The position numbers were made by a program, and so were the translations under genes. The notes beneath the pieces were generated by a model, which was not told where the DNA came from, did no database searches, and saw only the letters and a program-made list of their open reading frames with translations. Shown here in pieces: positions 1 to 6,188 of a stretch of DNA of 6,189 nucleotides; the first letter of the stretch is position 1; every line of letters begins with the position of its first letter. This stretch comes from Fimbriimonadales bacterium (lineage in GTDB: Bacteria > Armatimonadota > Fimbriimonadia > Fimbriimonadales > Fimbriimonadaceae), in assembly GCA_026392145.1 (NCBI GenBank), contig JAPLCS010000341.1, positions 1 to 6,189 on the forward strand, read 5' to 3'.

Positions 1-1
1 G

Positions 2-571
2 TTGATTGATGGCATTGACGTACGAGATATTCGGTTGGATGATTTGAAGCCGATTGTGGGGATGGTCACTCAGGAGACTTATCTTATTCACTCAACGATA
101 AAAGAGAATTTGCGAATTGCCAAGCCTGAGGCCACGCAGGATGAATTGGAGGAGGCGTGTAAGTTTGCTGCTATTCATGACCATATTGCGGGGCTACCTG
201 AAGGATATGAAACGGTGGTCGGAGAACGGGGCTACAAGCTTTCTGGCGGTGAAAAGCAGCGGCTTGCGATTGCTCGTGCAATCTTGAAGAATCCGCCGAT
301 TTTGATTCTGGACGAGGCGACTTCGGCGCTTGATACTCATTCTGAGCGGCTCATTCAGAACTCCTTGAATTCTTTGATGAAGGGGCGGACAACGTTTGCT
401 ATTGCTCACCGGCTCTCGACTATTTTGAGTGCGGACCTGATTTTGGTGGTGCAGGACGGAAAGATTGTTGAACGCGGCAAGCACGAGGAGTTATTGCAGC
501 TTGATGGATTGTACAAAAAGTTGTATCAGGAGCAGTTTGACGCCGAGCGGATGTTGTCGAGCGGAAGCTAG
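2..571 (+). CDS. ABC transporter ATP-binding domain, exporter type (3' part of gene, 5' end outside window)
   Basis: This is the C-terminal 189 residues of an ABC ATPase. The reading frame is already open at the left edge, so the apparent TTG start is not a real start, and the Walker A loop and any fused membrane domain lie upstream. Visible motifs, counted from position 2, are the strand after Walker A (IDGIDVRD), the Q-loop with Gln24 (VTQETYL), an X-loop-like GERG (74-77), the ABC signature LSGGE (80-84), Walker B with catalytic Glu (ILILDE, 100-105), the D-loop (SALD, 108-111) and the switch His136 (AIAHRLS). The X-loop and the short tail ending [21 protein letters not shown] are typical of exporters whose permease and ATPase are fused in one chain, usually working as dimers in the inner membrane. 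The substrate cannot be told from this part. The TAG stop overlaps the stop of the convergent cca gene. Confidence 0.95.
   Translation: MIDGIDVRDIRLDDLKPIVGMVTQETYLIHSTIKENLRIAKPEATQDELEEACKFAAIHDHIAGLPEGYETVVGERGYKLSGGEKQRLAIARAILKNPPILILDEATSALDTHSERLIQNSLNSLMKGRTTFAIAHRLSTILSADLILVVQDGKIVERGKHEELLQLDGLYKKLYQEQFDAERMLSSGS
568..571. other. Shared convergent stop site (CTAG)
   Basis: The ABC gene ends with TAG at 569-571 on the plus strand, and the cca gene ends with TAG at 570-568 on the minus strand. Because CTAG is its own reverse complement, four bases serve both stops. There is no intergenic space, so the 3' untranslated part of each transcript must be antisense to the other gene. Confidence 0.93.
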
Positions 572-1986
572 TTTGTGGCTTGTGAATGCTTGTTGAATTC
601 GGCAAGAATAATTTGTCTTGCTTTTTCTTGATCGTTGCTAAGAAGTTCGCCGTCAAGCACTTTTTCTGAGAGTAAGTCCTTGTACTTTTTGATCTGCGGG
701 CCCGGCGGTATTCCGAGGCACTGCATGATTTCTTCCCCGTTGAGGGGTGGCTCAAAGGTTGGGGCTGCTTGGTCTGTTAGCGCTGTGGTGATTTGTTGAA
801 CGATGGTTTCTAGGTTGATGGGCTGAATGTTTGCCTTGAGGCCTCTGGAGTCAGCGTCAATTAATCTGAGTAGCAAGCTCCAGTCTTCGCCTAAGTCTCT
901 CAGTAATCGTCGTGCGGCTGGTAGGGAGAATACATGGGCGGAAGCGAGCCTCATGTGATGCTTGACGAGCTTGGAAATTCGCTCAATCGTTGTGCTTGGG
1001 AGTCGCCATTCTTTAAGGATGGAAGTTGTCATTTCTGCCCCTACGTGTTCGTGGGTGTAGAAGTGAACGGCACCCTTTTCGCCCGGTTTCCTGGTTTTTG
1101 GTTTTCCAATGTCATGGAACAGGCACGCAAGGGTAAGGATTTCTCGCTCTTCTTCGTGCAGGGATTCGTTGAATGGCGGATGGGAAATTGCGCAGGTGTA
1201 GGAGTTCTTTACGACGGCTAGGGTGTGGTTCCACACATCTAGATGGTGGAATTTGCCTTGGTCACAGCCGACGGTGGGGACAAAGTCGATGGCGAACTGT
1301 TCTAGCAATCCTAGAGTCATCATTTCGCTCAAGGCCGCGGCAGCGGTTGGGAAGTGCGTTATTTTTAGGATCTCGTCACGAATTCTTTCGTGGCTGATGT
1401 GTTGGAGTTGGTCGGCTTCTATTCGTATTGCCCGGTCAAGACCCTCGGCGAATTGGAACCCGAAGCGATGCTTGAACCGGATGGCACGGAGGATTCGGAG
1501 GGGGTCATCTTGGAAGGTTTTGTGCGGGTCGAGCGGGGTTCTCAGGATTCCTTGTTGGAGATCGGAAAGTCCAGTTCCTAGGATGTCGACGATTTGTTCT
1601 GTCCATAGATTCAGTTGGAGGGAATTGAGAGTGAAGTCTCGGCGTTCGGCATCGTCAAGGTACGTTCCTGGGCAGACGTCTGGTTTTCTGGAGCCGTGGT
1701 GGTAGGACTCCTTTCTGCATTGGATGATTTCGATTTTGATGCCATCGACAATCACCATAGCGGTGCCAAAGGATTCGAATGTGACCGGGTGGATGGATGA
1801 AATTCCCTGACTGAACAAAGATTGGGCGATTTCTATTCCAGACTGCTCTGAGACCAGATCAAAGTCAGTCGTGTCGGTCCTCCCGAGCAACTGGTCGCGA
1901 ACCGCTCCTCCTACCAAAAATACGTCTTGCTCGTACTTTGTCCCGGTAAGAGAATCACGAATTCGCGACAGTGCGGGATGAATCAA
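568..1986 (-). CDS. cca: CCA tRNA nucleotidyltransferase with HD domain
   Basis: A 472-residue class II nucleotidyltransferase that builds or repairs the 3' CCA of tRNAs from CTP and ATP. The N-terminal head carries GGAVRD (26-31) and the metal-binding pair Asp41/Asp43 (TDFDL), then RRDFTLNSL (115-123) and [12 protein letters not shown] (160-171). The latter corresponds to the family's EDxxR nucleotide-template motif: Asp161 and Arg164 are kept and the first acid is Asp instead of Glu. The loop before RRDFT is not shortened, which favours full CCA addition over CC-only addition. Residues about 247-380 form an HD domain: His254, His291-Asp292 (FHDIGK), His312/His314 and Asp377 are consistent with the metal site. 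The start is TTG at 1986, since no usable start lies between it and GGAVRD. It overlaps the NYN gene stop and lacks a clear ribosome site, so translation is probably coupled. A poly(A) polymerase of the same fold is a less likely alternative. Confidence 0.92.
   Translation of the reverse strand: MIHPALSRIRDSLTGTKYEQDVFLVGGAVRDQLLGRTDTTDFDLVSEQSGIEIAQSLFSQGISSIHPVTFESFGTAMVIVDGIKIEIIQCRKESYHHGSRKPDVCPGTYLDDAERRDFTLNSLQLNLWTEQIVDILGTGLSDLQQGILRTPLDPHKTFQDDPLRILRAIRFKHRFGFQFAEGLDRAIRIEADQLQHISHERIRDEILKITHFPTAAAALSEMMTLGLLEQFAIDFVPTVGCDQGKFHHLDVWNHTLAVVKNSYTCAISHPPFNESLHEEEREILTLACLFHDIGKPKTRKPGEKGAVHFYTHEHVGAEMTTSILKEWRLPSTTIERISKLVKHHMRLASAHVFSLPAARRLLRDLGEDWSLLLRLIDADSRGLKANIQPINLETIVQQITTALTDQAAPTFEPPLNGEEIMQCLGIPPGPQIKKYKDLLSEKVLDGELLSNDQEKARQIILAEFNKHSQATN
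602..626 (+). terminator. Candidate rho-independent terminator of the ABC transporter gene, inside cca
   Basis: A 6-bp inverted repeat, GCAAGA (602-607) and TCTTGC (616-621), encloses an 8-base loop and is followed at once by TTTTT (622-626) and then CTT. It lies about 30 bases past the ABC stop, the right position and orientation for an intrinsic terminator of that gene. The stem has only three G:C pairs, so it is modest. The same bases encode part of the C-terminal helix of the CCA enzyme on the other strand (around KARQIILAE). Confidence 0.5.
1983..1986 (-). promoter_or_regulatory. TTGA stop-start overlap coupling the NYN gene to cca
   Basis: On the minus strand the NYN gene ends in TGA (1985-1983) and cca starts with TTG (1986-1984), sharing four bases as TTGA, a variant of the common ATGA overlap. 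The bases just upstream (1987-2002) contain no purine-rich Shine-Dalgarno core, so ribosomes finishing the NYN gene probably reinitiate here. This also argues that the two genes share one mRNA. Confidence 0.75.
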
Positions 1987-2903
1987 TAGTTGTTCGGATT
2001 GTTTTCGATGACGTCGGGGTGGCTCCAGTTCATGACAATTACGCTATAGTCGTGTGGTTCGCCTCGTCGCTTTTCTACTTTGATGACTCCGCTCATTTCG
2101 AGCGTTGTTACCAGTGCTTTTCGTTCATATTCTGCCAGATGCTGGAGAGCATTTCTGAGTTTGTTTAAGTAGGGGGTGAACCAGACTTCGGGTTTATCTC
2201 CGAAATTGTGGAGCATGACTTCTAGGGCGATGAACGCATTTTTATCCTCGAGTCGCTTTACCTTGTCGAATTGAACGTTGGCGATTTTCCCTATGGCTCT
2301 TGCTTCTGCGATTTGCTCGGCTTGCACGTTTGACGCTTGGGCACGCTGTTGCATTTGGTCTTGAATTCGTTCTTTTCCGACTTCTAGTTCGCTTTGCGAA
2401 ATCTTACTGAGGCATGAGAAGGCGTCAATGTAGCCATCGCCCACCATGGTAAGGAGGTCGCCGGACGTTGCCTCTTTGAAAGCGGCGACTTGGACGAGTT
2501 TGGCGAATTTTCGGAGGTGTAGAAGAACGGGGATGTAATCTCGGTCTCCTGCCATGAGCACGAAGGTATCGATTTCATCGCGGGTGTACATGGTGTCCAA
2601 GACGTCGATGCACAGGCGCATGTCGGCGGCGTTTTTGTGCTCAGTACCGACTACGTTTTTGGTTTCGACGCCAAGGAGGAAGAGTTGGCTTTGAGCGTTG
2701 ACTTCAATTTGCTCGAAGTCTGCGTAGGCGTTTTGAATGATGCAGCTCATGCCGTACTCGGCGAGTAGTTTTTTTCTTAGTTCTTGGATGAGCTCGAGGA
2801 CGATGTCTTGGGTTCGCTCTGAATCAATTGTTCGTTTTCTTACATAGTGGAAAATATTTTCGAAGTCGATGAATAGGGCGGCATAGGATTTTTTATCTTT
2901 CAT
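1983..2903 (-). CDS. NYN-domain (LabA/DUF88-like) putative ribonuclease with C-terminal winged-helix-like region
   Basis: A 306-residue protein whose first roughly 165 residues match the NYN fold, a PIN-like metal-dependent nuclease. The acidic residues expected at the metal site are present: Asp13 in FIDFENI, Asp94 in NAAD, and Asp120 and Asp122 in MAGDRDY. The strand before the last pair (DTFVLMAGDRDYIPVL) is typical of the family. Residues about 170-220 are charged and helical, possibly a coiled coil rich in Gln and Glu. Residues about 222-295 look like a small winged-helix domain of the kind often paired with NYN domains for RNA binding; this is inferred from helix-helix-strand patterning, not a clear motif. 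No signal peptide or membrane segment is seen, so it should act in the cytoplasm. It overlaps cca by four bases and starts an apparent two-gene unit. The RNA target is unknown. ATG at 2903 is chosen for its upstream AGGAG. Confidence 0.85.
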   Translation of the reverse strand: MKDKKSYAALFIDFENIFHYVRKRTIDSERTQDIVLELIQELRKKLLAEYGMSCIIQNAYADFEQIEVNAQSQLFLLGVETKNVVGTEHKNAADMRLCIDVLDTMYTRDEIDTFVLMAGDRDYIPVLLHLRKFAKLVQVAAFKEATSGDLLTMVGDGYIDAFSCLSKISQSELEVGKERIQDQMQQRAQASNVQAEQIAEARAIGKIANVQFDKVKRLEDKNAFIALEVMLHNFGDKPEVWFTPYLNKLRNALQHLAEYERKALVTTLEMSGVIKVEKRRGEPHDYSVIVMNWSHPDVIENNPNNY

Positions 2904-2906
2904 ATA

Positions 2907-2911
2907 CTCCT
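2907..2911 (-). promoter_or_regulatory. Ribosome binding site of the NYN gene
   Basis: AGGAG on the minus strand lies three bases before the ATG at 2903. The core is strong but the spacing is shorter than the usual 5-9 bases. No other in-frame start near it makes a complete NYN domain, so this supports the ATG at 2903. Confidence 0.55.
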
Positions 2912-2921
2912 ACTATGATGG

Positions 2922-2950
2922 AATATTTAGGCGTTGCCTTGCTTTGGCAA
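2922..2950 (-). promoter_or_regulatory. Candidate sigma-70-type promoter of the NYN-cca unit
   Basis: On the minus strand a -35 box TTGCCA (2950-2945, 5 of 6 matches) is followed by a 17-base spacer and a -10 box AATATT (2927-2922, 4 of 6 matches). Transcription would start near 2915 and give a leader of about 12 bases containing the AGGAG site. It lies in the 138-base gap between the PhnZ-like gene and the NYN gene. The rest of that gap (2951-3041) is AT-rich and shows no gene and no convincing terminator. Confidence 0.35.
2934..2950. repeat. Inverted repeat TTGCC-N7-GGCAA, operator-like
   Basis: Perfect 5-base arms TTGCC (2934-2938) and GGCAA (2946-2950) are separated by seven bases. The right arm coincides with the candidate -35 box of the NYN-cca promoter and the left arm lies in the spacer. 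The position would suit a dimeric repressor. The arms are short and could arise by chance. Confidence 0.3.
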
Positions 2951-3041
2951 TTCTGAATAACCCACAGAACTACCTGGTATTTATTTGGTGCTTTTACACG
3001 GTAAAGCCTCAATAAATTAGGTTGAGTTTTTGAGTCGATTA

Positions 3042-3593
3042 TTATTTGGAAATGACTACTGATTCAAGCAGCTCTCGATAGCGCTCAACCGGTGGAACTT
3101 TAAGTCCCACGACTTTTGCTTCGTCATCCCATCTCCTGATTTGGACTGCCTCTTTGTAGAACGGTTCGTTCGCTTCGAACTCGGTAATTTCTTGGGGAGA
3201 AAAGGGGCCACCTTGGAGTTCAAGGCTCTTTTTTGATGCTAGTGAGAGGTCTTCTAGGTAGCCGGGTTCGGTCGCGGTCAGATATCTTTTTGCATCTACA
3301 TGGAGTCTGACGCAGTCGAGGATGAGTTGTGGAAAGTGCCCTTGCAACCAAACAGAACCGACGTCCTCATGTTTTCCATCGATGTTATGGTTGGCGATGT
3401 TTTCGCCTAGTCCGTGAAGAAGGTGACCGATGTCATGGAGTAATGCGGCTGCTACGATGTTTGGTTCTGCACCAGATTGTGAAGCGAGGTGAGCGCATTG
3501 GAGTGCGTGCTCTGCTTCGGTTACTTGTTCTCCGAAATAGAGATCACCTCCGTGGTTTGATAAAAGGTCAATAATTTGATCGACTATTGTCAT
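3042..3593 (-). CDS. PhnZ-like HD-domain oxygenase (phosphonate-degradation-associated HD protein family)
   Basis: A 183-residue, single-domain HD protein. Visible metal-site residues are His29 (TEAEHALQ), His53-Asp54 (LLHDIGHLL), His75 (GKHEDVG), His98 (LHVDAKRYL) and an Asp at 156/157 (RRWDDEAK). Six ligands of this kind bind the di-iron centre in PhnZ, which cleaves the C-P bond of 2-amino-1-hydroxyethylphosphonate to glycine and phosphate with O2. Tyr19 and Glu22 (LYFGEQ) keep the three-residue spacing of the substrate-gating Tyr and Glu of PhnZ, and Lys102 matches its substrate-binding Lys. The length equals that of the family. Relatives such as TmpB use methylated aminophosphonates, so the exact substrate is open. 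No PhnY-type hydroxylase is nearby. The gene follows the arabinofuranosidase by 40 bases with no terminator between them, so the two are probably co-transcribed. It is cytoplasmic, with no signal peptide. Confidence 0.85.
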   Translation of the reverse strand: MTIVDQIIDLLSNHGGDLYFGEQVTEAEHALQCAHLASQSGAEPNIVAAALLHDIGHLLHGLGENIANHNIDGKHEDVGSVWLQGHFPQLILDCVRLHVDAKRYLTATEPGYLEDLSLASKKSLELQGGPFSPQEITEFEANEPFYKEAVQIRRWDDEAKVVGLKVPPVERYRELLESVVISK

Positions 3594-3599
3594 AAGTGT

Positions 3600-3604
3600 T
3601 CCTT
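3600..3604 (-). promoter_or_regulatory. Ribosome binding site of the PhnZ-like gene
   Basis: AAGGA on the minus strand is six bases before the ATG at 3593, a normal spacing, and fixes that start. The whole gap to the upstream arabinofuranosidase stop (3594-3633) holds no hairpin. Confidence 0.65.
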
Positions 3605-3633
3605 GAGGTTGGTGGCAAACTGTTAAGACTTCA

Positions 3634-6030
3634 TTAACGATTTCCCTTTGTTGGTATTCGCCAGATGGTGAGTGAGTAGGGACGTGGAGTAAAAGTTAGA
3701 ACTCCGTTGGTGACTTTGCTACTGATGCGCTTTGGAGCGACATTTTGAGGCTTGCTCATGGAATTTTCTGCCATGAGGTCTGGATTGTCCAGCGAGACCC
3801 CAGTTGCGTTTGTAGTGAGTCTTAGGTTGTCAAGTTTTATCGACACGGGTCGTGGATTTGCCGCTGCCGAGACGCACTTGACTACAATTTCATTGGTTTC
3901 AGCATCGATACCGGCATTGCTAAAGAATGTTGGATTGGACGGGGTTTTCTCATTGAAAATGGTCTTGCCATCGATTCGGCATGTGACTGTCTTTGGCGTG
4001 TAATCGATTTCGATATCGTACCAACGGCCGGTTTCGATGGTGCCCGGAACTTGTCGGCCCATGACTGATTTTCCTCCTTTTACGGAGAGTTCAAGTCCGT
4101 GTAATTTGTTCATCCAGCCGCCGATGTTGAACCAAAGAAAACTGCCATCGGGGTTTTGTCCTACCGATACGAGGAATCCTTCATCTCCTCCGAGTTTTCT
4201 TGCCTTGAGGGACAGGGTGTAGGATTCTGCTTTGATGTCGCCGAAAACGCGCATGGCTGGTGACGCGAAGGACGTTTGTCGCAGGGCGCCATCGACCATT
4301 GACCAGTCTCCCTCTCCCTTTTGGTTTTTGCCCAAGTCCTTGGGAATCGAGATTTCTTTTCCGTCATTGGTACGTACCTTTATGTCTTTGAATTCGGATT
4401 GTGTTTTCCAGGTGCCTACTCCGATGCCGCCAATCGGGAAGTTGGAGGTGACGGTTTGGGAGTCGGACTGCTCCGACTTCAGTATGCGCGTTGGTTTGTT
4501 TTGGGAAAACAGCCTTTGAACGTAGTAGGAGGGGGTTCCGTAGACCTTGGACTTGTCAAAGTAGATGAGGTCTGGGTTCCATGCTTTATTGGAAACGTTT
4601 GCGAAGAGGGGGGCATAGCTTGCCATGGTGACGATGTCGGAATTGCGTTCCATTCCCATCATGAATGCTGCCTCGCTGATGGCACCAATGAGGTTTCCTG
4701 ATCCGCATCCTTGGGTTACTGCGTATTCTCCGACGTAGACTTTCGGGCCTTTTCGGTCGTAGTTATCGTACTTGTTGGCATTTCTGAAGAAGAAGGCTGG
4801 GTCGCTGTAGTAGTGTTCGTCAATTACTTCGATGGGTGTTCCTTTTGGACGACCTCCCCAGTCGTTGGCGATGGTGATGATGTTGGGGTACTTCTTCTTT
4901 ACCGCGTTGTTTATCAATGCGTAGCGTTCCTCGTAGGCTGGTCCACCGTTCTCGTTGCCGATTTCGAGGAAGCGTAGATTGAATGGCTTGGGATGCCCAT
5001 TTGCTGCACGCTTTGCGCCCCAAAATGTGTTGGCAGAACCGTTGGCGTATTCGATGGCGTCGAGGGCATCTTGAACAAATTCATCCATCCGGTTCATGGG
5101 GACGACTTCTCGGTGAGACATTCCGCAATTCACTACGAAGAGGGCGGCTGCGCCGAGGTCCTCGCACATTTGGAGGTATTCGTGGTAACCAAGGCCGTTG
5201 GTGCTGACGTATCCCCAAATATTGGGTTGAGTTTTTCGGAGATGCAGGTCGCCGACGGTGGTTTTCCAGCGTTGGGCGAATGCCATGGTGTCGCCTTCTA
5301 CCCAGCATCCGCCTGGGAATCTCATGAAGGACGGCTGGATGCCTTTGAGCATTCTCATGAGGTCTGGACGGAGCCCGTTTGTGCGGTTGTTGAAGGTTTT
5401 CTTTGGAAAGAGGCTGACGAAGTCTAAGGTGATTTCCTTTTCGGTGATGATGGAGAAGTAGGGTTCAATCTTTTGAAAAAGCTTGTCGACCTTTGGAGTG
5501 AGTTCGACCGTGATTTGTTGGTCAATGCCTGGTTTGAGTGTGATTAATTTTGAGGCAAACACTTCATCGCCTACAGCGGCGAGGGAGACGGTGGTTTCTT
5601 GGCTTGCTGAATAGCGGAGTGTCACGGTGTACTTTTCTCCTGCGACGATGTGCATGCCGTAAAACCCTGAGTTTCTTAGTTGAGTTTGAGCTTTGAGGGT
5701 GACTTTGCCTTCTTTCAGGGTTGCGGCGTTTTGTGGTTGCACCTTCCAATTTACGAGTTCGTTGCTGTCTTCGAAGGATCGGTTACGAATCAGTTCTGGG
5801 TAGATGCCTCCGTCTCCTGCACAGTTAATTTCCTCGAAAAAGATGCCGTAAAGGTTGGGACTTACTTCGATGGTGGTTTGAGATGGATGGACCGTGATTT
5901 GAATCGGTTCTGGTTTTGCTTGAGTGTTGGGCTGGTGCGCCTTTGGGACGGTTAGCTTTATGGGGGTTGGCTTAGGAGGTGATAAAAAGTGTGCGAGGAG
6001 GAGTGAAAACATTTGGAGCGAAGCATACAT
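3634..6030 (-). CDS. Secreted alpha-L-arabinofuranosidase, glycoside hydrolase family 51, with extra beta-sandwich domain
   Basis: A 798-residue retaining glycosidase predicted to release terminal alpha-L-arabinofuranose from arabinan, arabinoxylan or arabinogalactan. A short hydrophobic N-terminus (MFSLLLAHFL, 7-16) and Pro-rich linker (18-40) suggest export. Residues about 43-80 (SPNLYGIFFEEINCAGDGGIYPELIRNR) open the GH51 fold. Residues about 85-207 are a carbohydrate-binding-like beta insert, as in plant-type GH51. The TIM barrel spans about 215-510 with acid/base Glu360 (EIGNE), nucleophile Glu435 (VGEYA), the FPGG loop (238-241) and DEHYY (404-408). Residues about 530-700 (GIGVGTWKT onward) form a concanavalin-like/DUF1080-like sandwich placed inside the C-terminal beta domain, which resumes at FFSNAGIDAETNEIVVK and ends LTIWRIP. 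It is first in the minus-strand run. The ATG at 6030 is the only standard start after the in-frame TAA upstream. AGAAGG abuts it with no spacer, which is unusual. Confidence 0.92.
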   Translation of the reverse strand: MYASLQMFSLLLAHFLSPPKPTPIKLTVPKAHQPNTQAKPEPIQITVHPSQTTIEVSPNLYGIFFEEINCAGDGGIYPELIRNRSFEDSNELVNWKVQPQNAATLKEGKVTLKAQTQLRNSGFYGMHIVAGEKYTVTLRYSASQETTVSLAAVGDEVFASKLITLKPGIDQQITVELTPKVDKLFQKIEPYFSIITEKEITLDFVSLFPKKTFNNRTNGLRPDLMRMLKGIQPSFMRFPGGCWVEGDTMAFAQRWKTTVGDLHLRKTQPNIWGYVSTNGLGYHEYLQMCEDLGAAALFVVNCGMSHREVVPMNRMDEFVQDALDAIEYANGSANTFWGAKRAANGHPKPFNLRFLEIGNENGGPAYEERYALINNAVKKKYPNIITIANDWGGRPKGTPIEVIDEHYYSDPAFFFRNANKYDNYDRKGPKVYVGEYAVTQGCGSGNLIGAISEAAFMMGMERNSDIVTMASYAPLFANVSNKAWNPDLIYFDKSKVYGTPSYYVQRLFSQNKPTRILKSEQSDSQTVTSNFPIGGIGVGTWKTQSEFKDIKVRTNDGKEISIPKDLGKNQKGEGDWSMVDGALRQTSFASPAMRVFGDIKAESYTLSLKARKLGGDEGFLVSVGQNPDGSFLWFNIGGWMNKLHGLELSVKGGKSVMGRQVPGTIETGRWYDIEIDYTPKTVTCRIDGKTIFNEKTPSNPTFFSNAGIDAETNEIVVKCVSAAANPRPVSIKLDNLRLTTNATGVSLDNPDLMAENSMSKPQNVAPKRISSKVTNGVLTFTPRPYSLTIWRIPTKGNR

Positions 6031-6070
6031 CCTTCTGCCTGATTTTTTTAACCTATGGGAGTTGTTTTGA

Positions 6071-6098
6071 TTACCCGGCTTGCGTTTTGGGGTTTAAT
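6071..6098 (+). promoter_or_regulatory. Candidate promoter of tRNA-Ala
   Basis: A -10 box TTTAAT (6093-6098, 5 of 6 matches) ends 14 bases before the tRNA, giving a leader of roughly 8 bases. The -35 is weak: TTACCC (6071-6076) has 16-base spacing, while the better TTGATT (6067-6072) is 20 bases away. The 82-base gap 6031-6112 must also hold the divergent arabinofuranosidase promoter, for which no convincing boxes were found. Confidence 0.4.
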
Positions 6099-6112
6099 AG
6101 AAATGACCTCGT

Positions 6113-6188
6113 GGGGAATTAGCTCAGCTGGGAGAGCGCTTCCATGGCATGGAAGAGGTCAGGGGTTCGAGCCCCCTATTCTCCACCA
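6113..6188 (+). tRNA. tRNA-Ala, anticodon GGC, CCA encoded
   Basis: A complete cloverleaf folds by eye. The acceptor stem is 6113-6119 with 6178-6184, the D stem GCTC/GAGC (6122-6125, 6134-6137), the anticodon stem CTTCC/GGAAG (6139-6143, 6151-6155) and the T stem AGGGG/CCCCT with loop TTCGAGC (6161-6177). The anticodon is GGC at 6146-6148, which reads GCC alanine codons. The third acceptor pair is G:U (6115 with 6182), the classic G3:U70 identity mark of tRNA-Ala. The discriminator is A (6185) and CCA is encoded at 6186-6188. The tRNA is divergent from the arabinofuranosidase gene. Confidence 0.98.

Noticed and set aside
544..565. Direct repeat CGAGCGGA, twice, 14 bases apart
   Set aside because: It is short, lies within the ABC coding tail, has only two copies and no hairpin potential. 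Chance is the simplest reading.
934..1800. Several open plus-strand frames (934-1221, 1223-1705, 1615-1800) opposite cca
   Set aside because: They overlap a gene with clear catalytic motifs, their translations are low-complexity or rich in Ser, Arg and Trp, and they show no family features. They are antisense shadows.
1983..2903. NYN protein as a toxin of a toxin-antitoxin pair
   Set aside because: Its partner is a full-length housekeeping CCA enzyme, not a small antitoxin, and no small gene lies upstream in the 138-base gap.
2991..3008. Possible hairpin GCTTTTACACGGTAAAGC in the gap after the PhnZ-like gene
   Set aside because: The stem is only about five pairs with a mismatch or bulge, and no T run follows on either strand, so it is not supported as a terminator.
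3752..5955. Open plus-strand frames opposite the arabinofuranosidase (for example 4321-4701, 4993-5427, 5680-5955)
   Set aside because: The GH51 frame carries all catalytic motifs throughout, and the opposite frames encode no recognisable domain and lack convincing ribosome sites.
6113..6188. tRNA-Ala as an integration (attachment) site for a genomic island
   Set aside because: No integrase or repeat of the tRNA 3' end is present in the window, and the 3' end faces out of the window, so nothing can be tested here.
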